From positions 16,474,501-16,538,500 of the forward strand of contig NC_036447.1 in the NCBI RefSeq assembly GCF_002775205.1: a stretch of DNA of 64,000 bases, written 5' to 3'. Below the pieces are notes generated by a model that was given only the letters and a program-made list of their open reading frames with translations, was not told where the DNA came from and searched no databases. This document shows positions 1-19,800 of the stretch, piece after piece. Both the position numbers and the translations under genes were made by a program. How positions within the stretch are numbered: position 1 is the first letter of the stretch; each line of letters starts with the position of its first letter. Origin of the DNA: Xiphophorus maculatus. Lineage: Eukaryota; Chordata; Actinopteri; Cyprinodontiformes; Poeciliidae.

Positions 1-430
1 TTGAGCAGGTTTTCTTGCAAATTTTCACATTTTGGTTCATGCCTTTTATGTGGTCTAGTCATCCATGCTACATAGTTTTTCTCCAGACGCTTGGAGTTCA
101 GGCCCAAATGTTCTGTTCTGGTTTCATCTGACCAGAGAATTTTGTTTTTTCTTGTCTGACATTTTCCAAGATGCCTTTTTGACAAAATTCAAGCAGGGTG
201 CGATGTTCATTAAGTAATGTTTCTGTATTCTTCTCCCATCTCCACAAAGGAACACTGGAGCTCCACCTTTGTGAACATTGGGTTCTGGGTTGCCTCTCTG
301 ATCAAAGACCTTCTACTGCAGTTACTCGGTTTGTTTGAGCAACCAAATCTAGGAAGGGTGCTGCTAGTTACAAACTTTTTTTTATTTCCAAATAAAGGCG
401 ACCTATGTTCTGGCATACACAATTATGAGA
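1..430 (-). pseudogene. Tc1-like transposase relic, cut by the window edge
   Basis: Minus-strand reading gives LIREATQNPMFTKVELQ (about 270-325) and, in another frame, KILWSDETR (about 127-153), the Tc1 DDE motif region. Stops and frame breaks show it is dead. The element continues left of position 1. Confidence 0.8.
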
Positions 431-928
431 GGTGTTCGATGCTGGTAGAGTTTCTTTGGTTTATTCTGCGTCATGTCCAGTCAGCTGAATTGTCAACTGG
501 TGGACTTCAATTAAATTGAAAAAGCATCTCAGCGATGATCAGAGGAAATCAAATGAATTGGAGCTCACTTTTAAATTCAATAGCAAAGGGTGTGAAGACT
601 TATGTGAATATTATGCTTAGCTGTCTGAAAACATCCTTCCAATCTGTGGAAAAGGTGACGGTATAGCAATACTTTCCGACGACATAGTAGATTAAAATTT
701 AACAGAGAGGTTTGTTTATTTTAATCATGCAATTCTAAACATAGGAAAATCTGATTCAATAAACACGGAGTGGTATAATCCAAGGATTGATTTCTGTTCA
801 TGTTTATGGTTTGCAACTAGTGAACACCCAAAATTTAGTTACTCAAGTAAATTGATATTACATAACGTCAACAAAAACAACGCTATGTGACAAAAACAGT
901 GTTACGTTCTGGCATACACAATTATGAG
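407..928 (+). repeat. 23-bp perfect direct repeat pair (407-429 and 906-928)
   Basis: The same 23 bases, beginning gttctggcatac and ending attatgag, occur twice 499 bp apart. The significance is unknown. Confidence 0.85.
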
Positions 929-930
929 GA

Positions 931-3900
931 AAACTTCTGACATGACAGTTCTTCTGTATACAGTCATTGATCCACAAGAAGGGTGAGACAAACAAGATTA
1001 CTGTTTATCTCACAGTTTTGTATTCAAGCATAACAGAATACAAACTTAAGTGGAAGGAAACATGCAGATATAATAGTGATAACAACAGCATAGAGAGGAT
1101 TGTAAACCAAAACCTGCTCAAGATTTTGGAGGAGATTCACAACGTTTAGACTGGGGTTGGAGTCAGAGCTTGAAGAGCCATCATACAGAGACATGTTCAT
1201 AGACATGCGCTACAGCTGTCACATTCCTTGTGTTTGGCCATTCTGAACAACAGACGGCATCACAAGTCTTTCCTGATCCAAGGAGAAAAAGGACATGATT
1301 GTTGTTTAGTCATCCAAAGATCTCTTTTCAAGATGAAAGCCTTGAAAAGGCTGGTAACTGGTAATCAATTAAATATCCCAGAGTCAGGAGGAAAAGTGGG
1401 GAGGTACAGAATCCATGCTGCTTGGAGTAGAATGTGAAGCTTACGGAGTAAGAAACGACTTAGGGTGTCATGTCATCTGCAGGTGTCGAGCTGCTCTGCT
1501 TTCTGAAGTTCATCATGTCATCATCAACTAGGCAATTTTAGGGCATTTCATAATTTCTTCTTTTGACGAGTTTTATGAAGTTGCTGGTTTTATTTTATAG
1601 AAAGAACATTTGTCCACACCTGCTCACAGAAGTATCAGTATCTGCTTTAATGAGCATGGCACTACTGTGACTGACCAGCAAGAGAAGTATGAGAGACTCC
1701 AGACCAGAAAATATAGATGAACCAAAGATTTCTAGCAGAGTTCCCCCACCTTCCTTTGTAGCTCAGCAGTGCCACATCTTGATCACCTTTATGCTACGCA
1801 GCGTTGATACAGTAATTCATGCAAAACATAAGTCTTGGCCAAGTATTGTGTACACATTACAGTACACTGACATGCTTTTCAGTAGGTGTGCTAGTACATT
1901 TTTGTACGCATACAACAGGTTTTTGTCCTGCATAAAATTTGTAAGGTTGTATTTTGGGTTTTCAATTACTGTAAGTTGGAATCATAAATTGACATAAATA
2001 AGCATTTTCAATCTACTGTATACAATATGTCAGTTTCACTTTGTGGACTGAAATAAATTAACTCAACAATGATATTCTGATTTATTGAGATGTACCTGTA
2101 TACATTATTGTTATTTAGAATTTCCCTTACCTTTGTTGATATATTTCTCAACATGGTTGTTTGAAGACTTTGGTTATCTGAAAAACACGTTGAGAAAGTT
2201 TTGTAGTTAGGCGGCCGCTCAGTGTCTAGTACTGGATTTCACTAATTATACGACAGATCTTTAAACTCAAAGATGTAAGTTTGTCTCCTAAGATTTCAGT
2301 CAAAGAAACGTGTCATGTGAACATTATCCGATAACATTTTCAAGAGTATCTCTCTCTAATTTTCCTAATTTTCCCTTAAGCTGGGACTCTTCCCTCTGTG
2401 GTTAGTTCTACTGACTACAGTCAAAATTCTTTGTAGGCACATAATTCACAGGTTTCCCCTTTTGACACCAGTGAGATTCATGGTGGTACTGCTGTTAGAA
2501 GTTAGCAACTTTGAGCCCAAGTAAAAAGATCAGTTCTTCTTTTTTTATTTTCATACAAAAATACATTACCACAAGTAGCTCGGTTTAAATCTTGCAAAAG
2601 TTTGGGGGGAAAACTTCTCATTTTGCAAATGAGTACAACTACAACTAAGAGAAAAATTGCTTTTACAACTTGTATATATAAAGCCGTTCTTACATTGCAT
2701 TTGTATATGTAGTGGTATTTTACAAATAATACATTGCTCCTCTGTTAGTTCATAAATGAGGATAAATGAAGCCAGTTTTTGCTCTATTTTATCCAAAATC
2801 AATAAAATGAACCATGACAGAATCTATAGTCATACATATGTGCAAGGTTTTCTGAGTTATCATGCTTTTTACAAGCACAGTTTGTGGATTTAACTCTTTG
2901 CCTCCTAAGAATGGCAACTAGCAGAACAATGCCAGCATTAAAAATGAGAAGTGATTAACCAGTTTCATCACCAAATAACAAGAAAAAGTCATTCGAAGGT
3001 TGTAAATAACCAATCAAACCCAATCATTCATCACCACAGCATATGCACCCATCCTTTTTAACTGATAAGGTACTTACCACCAACAGTTGGCATATTGACT
3101 GAAAGCTGCTCACAGTGTGACACGCAGAGTATCTGTGTTTGATGGTGGTTTCCCTTGTTGATGAAAAAAAAAAAAGTTGCATATCCACTCATGAGAAATG
3201 TTCCTTTCTCGGTACCCTCAAAAATCATGTGAGAACTCGTCTAACCACAAACTCCATTTAGAAAGAGAGCAAAGCACATGCTGCTTTCCATTTAAAAACA
3301 CAGCTTAAAGTCTAGTCAAAATATGTTTTTTTATATCCATAGACACAGCCTCATGCGACAAAGAGGATGCAAAAATTTACATTTGAGTCAAGATAAATAA
3401 AAAAAAAATAGGACTGCTGAGCCAGATAACATCTTCACCCAAGGACTGTGGAAGCATCTTGTGTGTATTTAATTCAAATAAAAAAAATATTTTGTGTTGC
3501 TTTTGAAAGTTCCTTTGCCATGATTCATTGTGTTACTCTTGCTTTCATATAAGCTATTACCTGACAAACAGCAGGTGCTCGTATCTTGGTATGAATCATA
3601 CGCAAATGAGAAACAAGCTGCTGTTTAAAGGATGCTAAGATCACACAGAGCAGAGGGGGGTTTATCTCACTGAACTCGCAAACAATGTGTTTGTATTTTA
3701 AGAAGGAGGTTTGGTGTGGCTGTTCAAAAACAGTATTAACCACTATGAGCTACTGTTGTGCATGTGTAATTCTTTTCCCCTGTTTTGCTGCATCTTTTAG
3801 TTGTGTTTGTACTGGACAGCAGCAGGAACCTTGCATGAATTAACCTTTCAAAACAGACTTGCACAGGCTGCTGCACACCTGTGCCTTTGTGGTTTGTGTT

Positions 3901-5897
3901 TTCTGCTTTCACTTGAGGCAGTTTTAACCACAGACCAAAAAAAGAAAAAAAGTTTTAGTGTAAAGCAAATCATTCACACCTAACGCAAATTGCAGGTTAA
4001 GATTATGGTGAATCTGATCCTAGCAGCTTCGTACAGGCACAAACGGCTTACATCTCCAGTCAAATGTGTGACTTTCCTCGAGGCATCGGTGCTGAATTTT
4101 GTTACATGCACAAGTGAGCACACTTCTTGTTCAGTGTTGAAAACAGGAAATCAGAACAAATCCTTTTCATCTAACCAACTTCCCTTACCTGTACTGTGCA
4201 AAGGATAAGCATACTCTTTGCAAATACCCTGCATGCCACAGTCAGAGACAGATGTAAACCGCTGAGCTCCCAGAACCCTTGTTTTCGATCAGTAACTGTC
4301 TGGGTTAAAAAAAATTTTTTTTAAAAAAGTAGGTTACAACCTTTTTTTAATCATAAGATTATAAACATCAAAAATCCCTGGTAAAAGACATTTAGTTCTT
4401 ATCACGTGAATGAATTAGTTAAATATAACACATGACAAGCCACAATATGTATTACCTCATGTTAGTATGAGTTTTATGTGTGAGAAATACAATAACAAAC
4501 TGCTGAAAGCTAAGTACCCAGACAGGTCATGTGACTGTATCACCATGATTACAAAATCTGATGACTTTACAACAATAAAGCCATCTGGTTATATTTCCCA
4601 ACCAATCTTTTTGTATGTTTCTACTGGCATTTTGATGATTTATTGTTGGTGATGAACTCCAAGTCTTTGAGATTGGAAGGCCTACCTTTCCATTAGCCTA
4701 ATTTTTTTTAGCTCCCTCCTCAGTCTCTATCAGTCTCAAGTCAGGACTCTGGTTGGGCCACTAAAGATGTTAGTATTTCTTTCCTATAATCACATTTTCC
4801 CCTTATGAATGGGATTTACCTTTTGTAAAATGGGATGAGACAGGAGGATACAAAATGTCACTGATGTGGCACAAAGACTTAAAATTTTACCGTGTGACCA
4901 CATCAACCATAATGTCAGGAGTAACATTGGCAAGAATGGTCCTCTTGCCTTGATGTTGCCTTAATGTTATAAGCTACCAAATCTGCATGTTATGCACACA
5001 GCCTTACTTGTGGTCCGTCTTAGGTGCACAATATGTGCACTGTACTGTCCTCACATACTCATAGGCTCCAAAAACAAAGACTTGCTGTTGGAACCATTGG
5101 GTCCACAAGGACACATGTTGCATTTATATGCACCCACTGATTGGATGAACAGGGTACTGTGGTATCTAGCAAATTCCCACAAGTGATGGCATTCTAAATG
5201 CTCCAACCCTTTGGTGGAGAGTTCTCTCAAAATGGGTGAGACATGGATATAGGATGTGTACATAGGAACCTAAAATCTTTCTCCATGTCTCCCCAAATTG
5301 TGATAACAGCAGTAATATGACCAAGATTAGGACCTCTTGCCTCTGGGCTGTCATAAAGTCTGGATGACATGAACAGATTGAACAGATGGTGTTTGTGCCG
5401 GTATGAACCCACCAGTTTCAACAGCTGGACACTGTATACCCCACATGCAAAGCAACTGCACAATACAACCACCCGATCTGTCAAATTCCACCAAGAGCTG
5501 GTAATGCTGTGAAATTAAGTTACCCTCTTTGACTGGTGACTTTCAGATACATCTTTGTTGGACGACTTTTGCTCCACTTATTTTTGCTCTGTTGGAACTT
5601 CGTTTAAAACCGTTATAAAATTTCTTCCTTCTGTGTACTTAGCTTGTTTTTCTTACATTTAGTGAAAGCAAGTTCAAGTGACGTTCAAAGTTAAAATGTT
5701 CAGTCCTTGTATGCTAAAACTGGTGAAACCCTAACACAGAATATGAGTAGTAACACAATGTTACACATAGTGGGGGGTGGGTGTTGATTGAGGCATGTTT
5801 TGAAGCAACAGGAAGCTGGTTCTTTTACAGTTAATATGTTGACTGAACCTGGCTATGGATTAACATTTTTGATCCAAAAATATGGGATTTTTAAAGT
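931..5897. other. intergenic, AT-rich, no gene seen
   Basis: Only short chance ORFs. About 4640-4770 resembles the interior of a dispersed fish DNA-transposon relic (ggactctggttgggcc). Related wording recurs at 58020-58085. Confidence 0.5.
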
Positions 5898-5964
5898 TTT
5901 TTTAAAGTACAACATCAGTTGTACTTTAAAAAACAACTGACGTATTGTTTTTTAAAGTACAACT
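5898..5964. repeat. overlapping perfect palindromes (16-bp and 20-bp stems)
   Basis: Stem 1 is 5898-5913 with 5918-5933 (4-nt loop). Stem 2 is 5917-5936 with 5945-5964 (8-nt loop). They share the central arm, so the order is A-A'-A. Confidence 0.95.
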
Positions 5965-6267
5965 GTACCCAGCAAATCGAAGTTCATAATTGCTCACAAA
6001 GACAGACTGAGTTCTACACAATATATATTTTAACAGTTCCTTAAAATATAATCCCATTATGTTTTAATGAATAATATGTAAGCTTTAACCATGGCTTAAG
6101 ACATTACTACTTGGTCCCTGAGAAGAAAAGGAAAGGTGTGAGGAAGACAATGTCAGACAAAAGAAAAACAAAACATGCAATAAAAAGAGCAAATTAGTAA
6201 TCAAACTGAAAAAAAGGAAAACACATTAGTAAGTTCAATAATGGAAACCAAGCAAATACAAAAAGTC

Positions 6268-6310
6268 AGGGGTGTAGAACTGGAAAGTTCGTGTCCAGTT
6301 CTACACCCCT
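6268..6310. repeat. perfect 17-bp inverted repeat, 9-nt loop
   Basis: Arms 6268-6284 and 6294-6310, beside the promoter-like block at 6320-6500. Confidence 0.95.
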
Positions 6311-6319
6311 TTACAGCAG

Positions 6320-6496
6320 GATCAGTCCAATCATGGTTGCTGACTGCACTGTCCAATCAGCAACAGAGGCAATGGAGAAGCGGCCCAACCAATCAACGAC
6401 AAGACAAGACAGCGTCCAGAACGCTGCAGCTTTAAAACAGCGTGCAGACAGTCACGTGCCTAAAACAGAGCGAGAGCTCATTAATTGTGGATTCAG
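6320..6496 (+). promoter_or_regulatory. promoter-like block with three CCAAT boxes and an E-box, followed by a splice donor
   Basis: CCAAT at 6327, 6353 and 6389; tttaaaa at 6431; cacgtg at 6453-6458; GC-rich for this region; then attcag|gtaaga at 6496/6497. It looks like the start of a plus-strand transcript of unknown identity. Confidence 0.35.
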
Positions 6497-6814
6497 GTAA
6501 GATAAAATTAGGAACTGAATAGCTGGTCGCTTACTCAGGAGCAGAAACGCAGCCTACCCAAGGAGGGAGCGATTAGCGGGCGGGAACTAAGCCACAATAA
6601 ACTCCAGCTGCAGCTAAAAACGTCAGCAGAGCAACAACACTAAACACATGGCAGGTGTAGGACCCAAAAACCAATTAAAATCCCAGACACTGGTTGTAAA
6701 ATGGCACTTATGATCTCAAATGAGCAGATCAAGAACACGAGCCACCCACAAAGCCGACATGTAGCAGCAGGAACATGGACACACACACCTTAGCAGTGTT
6801 CTCTTACCTCCATT

Positions 6815-6847
6815 TGATTGATGGGCGGGGGAGACGCCCATCAATCA
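6815..6847. repeat. perfect 13-bp inverted repeat, 7-nt loop
   Basis: Arms 6815-6827 and 6835-6847 around ggggaga. Confidence 0.95.
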
Positions 6848-6877
6848 GAGGTGCTTTTCTGTCTGCATCTGGTGCAG

Positions 6878-6986
6878 AGTGGGAAAGGTGTACTCAACAG
6901 AGTAGCATCAGAGGACACAGGACAGGAGCTTCTGAAAACAATGGCGGACAACCAGCATCATGAAGACCAAGTAGCACGACAGACAG
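6878..6986 (+). other. possible orphan 5' exon with Kozak ATG at 6941
   Basis: A good pyrimidine tract and acceptor (gtctgcatctggtgcag) precede 109 nt ending at donor gtgaga. The ATG at 6941 (acaATGG) opens 15 codons, MADNQHHEDQVARQT. No downstream partner exon was identified, so it could be a noncoding transcript or chance. Confidence 0.25.
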
Positions 6987-6989
6987 GTG

Positions 6990-7260
6990 AGACAGAAAGT
7001 TGTGGGAAAATTTAAAGTAGGATTAGTTTGGAAATCAGTACTCTAAGCTTAGGAGACTCATAGAGCACCACTCAATCCTTTATTTGAAAATGTAGGGAAC
7101 ATCTGCAAACCAGCCAACCAAGGCATGACGATCAGCCTAAAGTGAAAAACCAGCCAATGAGAAATTGACCCAGAGGAGCAGCCAAGACGACTGTGGTAAC
7201 TCCTGAAGAGCTGCAGAGATCCACAGCTCAGGTGGGAGAATCTGTTAACAAAATGACTTA
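6990..7260 (+). pseudogene. Tc1-like transposase relic (5' half)
   Basis: The plus strand resembles the Tc1 transposase N-terminal region, with frame breaks. [17 protein letters not shown] at about 7196-7246 is a clear Tc1 motif. No 3' half was found. Confidence 0.7.
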
Positions 7261-7680
7261 AAAGTGTTTTTCATGAAAAAACAAGTTGAAAGAAATGCAT
7301 TATTGGAATAAATAAACATTTTGATATTTCAAGTTACTGAGATAGATGCACCCGAGGAGCTAAATTGTATTTTAAATGTATTACTAATTCAAACATGTTT
7401 TCCAAAACAAAGAGACAGCTGTGTTTCAGGGTAGAAAAGTTTATTTGTATAAATATGCAAAAATGAAATTCATCTTAAGACTGCATGTTAATAATGAGGG
7501 TTCTAACCGTTTTACAACATGAAAATTCACGTTTAAGCAAACCTCGTTACACCATGTACACATTAACTGGACATGTAAAAGATTCCTGCTAAAAACCGCA
7601 ATACTGATCAAAACAAACACATGTTCTAAGCATACTGCTTTTGATTTGATTGGCAGCCAGCAAACTTTAGAACACTTTAG

Positions 7681-7762
7681 CATTGTACAGCATCAATGAT
7701 CAGATGATATATACTTAAAGACGAGCTGTACCTAGAGCACCCAATCCACAAGTATAATAAAA
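7681..7762 (+). repeat. direct repeat copy A flanking smarce1 last exon
   Basis: About 82 bp that recurs at 9131-9212 with about three mismatches. This copy lies in the 3' UTR. Confidence 0.93.
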
Positions 7763-8178
7763 ATGCTGATAATAAATAAAAGAGTAACTACTACTAAATG
7801 ACTACAAACTCCTGAGACAATACTGTTACTGTAATACTGATACAGAGAGTAAACAAATATTCTCCTGCCAAGGAGATGGTCACTTAGCTCCACTCTTAAA
7901 CAACTTCTTTTTTTTTTTTTTTGACCTGCAACATGCAAAACAATAGAAGCAACAATGGTATTACAACACAAAGAACAAAGTTAAACGTAACACTGAGCAA
8001 TTTTGTTTGTCTGCCAGACATAGTGCTAGAGATATGTTTCCATATGTGCTGATGAAGGGCTTGTGTGCACTCTTCCAAAGAAGCCGAAAATATAGTGCCT
8101 TCACATGGGCTTTTGTGGCAAAATGTAGCAGCCATTGATTTTAGACAAGGTCATTGCTTTGTCGACTTAGAGTGCAGA

Positions 8179-8179
8179 C

Positions 8180-8217
<38 letters not shown>

Positions 8218-8219
8218 TT
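8179..8219. repeat. (ATT)n microsatellite in smarce1 3' UTR
   Basis: About 13 tandem ATT units read directly from the sequence. Confidence 0.95.
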
Positions 8220-8408
8220 ATTCACTGTGTGTCTGCAAGTTTTAGGTTTATAACCTCAGCTGCAGCCTTAGGCTTGTTAACCAATCAGCCCGTCTGAATG
8301 CTGCTTTCACACTTTGACAACAAACATGAGATTGTGCAATTTCTGTAATCAGAGAGTCAAACAGATGGAGTGGCAGCCCTGCGGTTTCCACCATGTTTGC
8401 TGCTGAGC

Positions 8409-17736
<9,328 letters not shown>

Positions 17737-17743
<7 letters not shown>

Positions 17744-17787
17744 TTTTGCAGCGAGACGGTGGTATCAGTCAATTCCAGTCATTGAAT
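17737..17787 (-). CDS. smarce1: smarce1 exon 2: end of 5' UTR plus first 7 coding nt
   Basis: On the minus strand an acceptor (cacatttcag) precedes about 44 nt of 5' UTR and ATGTCTA, followed at once by the donor gtaagt. The split codon A|AG completes Lys3, giving Met-Ser-Lys-Arg-Pro as in mammals. The start at 17743 is chosen on that match. Confidence 0.88.
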
Positions 17788-19534
17788 CTGAAATGTGCAA
17801 GTTTGACATCATGACAACAATTTATATTGTAGAGATGATGTGACATAAAATAGTGATAGATGTTTATTTAAAAAAAAGCACAAAACAGTTACATTCGTGC
17901 TGGGTTATTAAGACACAGACATTACTCTAAATTTCAACAGCAAAGCACTTTTTTTTTTCTTTAAGCAATTTCAGACAAAGCAATGCCAGGTTGGGATAAA
18001 TATGTTACCAACAAGAGCTACTAGCATGCAACCTGTAGATGCAACATACACAAATCAATGGCTGAATGCCCTCATTAGCACATTTTCTTCTTTTCTGCAC
18101 TTTATCAAAATATCCTGTACTGTCTCAGGTAAACCACAATCACACAAAAAGTTTCGGTTTTCCTGCTACTTTCAAATAATGATTCAAGCTACCGTGTTCT
18201 AACTTTAATCTAGCCAATACAATAAATTCCTTCCTCTTTCCAGTATGTGTAATGGTTTGCTTTACTGGTGGAATCAGAATGTCATTAATGAGGAAATGCA
18301 AGCATGTAGGAGAAGGGATGCAACAAAAGCTGCAGAATGGTAGCTGGACTTAGGTATCTCTGAGCCACATTCTCCAGGGAATATTCCTCCTAAAACTGCA
18401 TTTTTTTAACACGACAGACTCACAATGTTTGATTATTTCTGTAATGGTCTGTTTGCTCATAATATTAGTAAAGCAGGTTGTTGTTTTTTAAAGAGAAATC
18501 AGAATGCGCTAATATTGGTATCATCGGATTTTACAAAAGAAAAAATGAGATTGGAAACTGGCCACAACATTCTGATTAGTCCATCTTATAGTAGCAGTGA
18601 TGTGATTTGTAAGGGATATAAGTCAAAGCAGTTGTTTATTATTTCTCTTCCATACAGTCTGAGTTTAGGTCATTCAATATGACCCACTCACTTTGTGAGT
18701 AGATGGTCCATTCATGTCTAAGCACGTCTGTAGGAGACCTAATGAATGTGTCCTAATATCCTTTCTAAGTACATTTTATGACTCTAGACATACAAAAAAA
18801 CAAGATATTGTGTTAGGTGACTTTTTATATTTAATATGGCACCCTAAAATAAACAAGCAAAAACCCACCAAGCCATGGTTATAAGTAAGGATTAATTTAG
18901 TGTTCTTTAAATTTAAAGAAATTGAAATTGTGATGATTAATTGGTTTTGGGGTGACCATCTCCCCCATCCCAAATTTAGGATCCCCCACCTCCTAATCCG
19001 TCAAAAGAAACGCTACGCCCCTGTGCTAGTGAACCAGCGTTGCTGACAGCCTAACATCGCCTCGGACTTAAATGTTTAAATTGTGAATGTATTGGAATGC
19101 TTGTTATTGTGCAACAGTTTAATGTTGACTGGTTGTCATTGTTCTCAAAACGGACTAGCTGGGAGTTAGCTATCACGCTAACGTTAGCCAGTAACCGACA
19201 ACAGCTAATGCAGGAATTTCTAGTTCGCTACTCAAAAACAAACGCCGACTACATGTTCACTGACGGGCTGCTTTATTACGCATCCTTTGGATTTATTGTG
19301 ATTATAATTGTGCCACGTTTAATGAAGCTAATCAGCTAACATTAGCGCTAACTAGCTAATAGGTTAGCCACCTCAATGAAAAGAAAAGGACACCTCCAGA
19401 CACGGTAACAGCATGCAGCGTCAAGTCGAACCGTCCACAGACACGTAAACTAACTCGGATTCAAGTGGAGGCAGAAAAAAAAAAAAAAAAAAAAAAAAAA
19501 GCCAGCTTGCTGCAATGACAGCCGGACAACTCAC
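17788..19534 (-). other. smarce1: smarce1 intron 1
   Basis: Noncoding; no credible ORF. It contains a 26-base A run (19475-19500). It also contains repeated GCTAAC/GTTAGC words at 19150-19370, and TE-like sequence ending near 19025 (minus-strand caggggcgtagcg) that resembles a transposon terminus. Confidence 0.6.
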
Positions 19535-19800
19535 CACTACAACCTTCAGCCCCCCACCACTATGTTGTGGGTTTCACGGAGGGGGCTAACCATCTAGCTG
19601 AGAAGGGAAGGAAAACATCCCCCACAATAAACGAATGAAATGGGGTCCTCTCCTATGATTGCTGCAGAATCCTCCAGAATGCACCCCCACCCTAGCTCTC
19701 TCGTGAGAACACCCGTGCCTCGGCTCGGCGATTGTGGCAATCGCCCTAAACTCGTAGTACTGCAGCTCTCCCTCATTAATGTTACTGCAAATAGAGATAT
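19535..19800 (-). promoter_or_regulatory. smarce1: probable smarce1 5' UTR exon 1 and promoter region
   Basis: On the minus strand a good donor (GTAGTG|gtgagt) at 19535/19534 could end a noncoding exon that splices to the acceptor at 17788. The block is GC- and CpG-richer than its surroundings and has no TATA box, as expected for a housekeeping chromatin gene. The transcription start is not determined. Confidence 0.5.

Larger units (their letters stand above)
7440..8408 (-). other. smarce1: smarce1 3' UTR with probable poly(A) signal at 7445-7440
   Basis: No coding continuation follows the stop codon. On the minus strand an AATAAA hexamer at 7445-7440 is followed by T/G-rich sequence, a plausible 3' end giving a UTR near 0.97 kb. 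A second AATAAA at about 8217 lies beside an (ATT)n tract and is a weaker candidate. The UTR carries one copy (7681-7762) of a repeat also found in the last intron. Confidence 0.5.
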
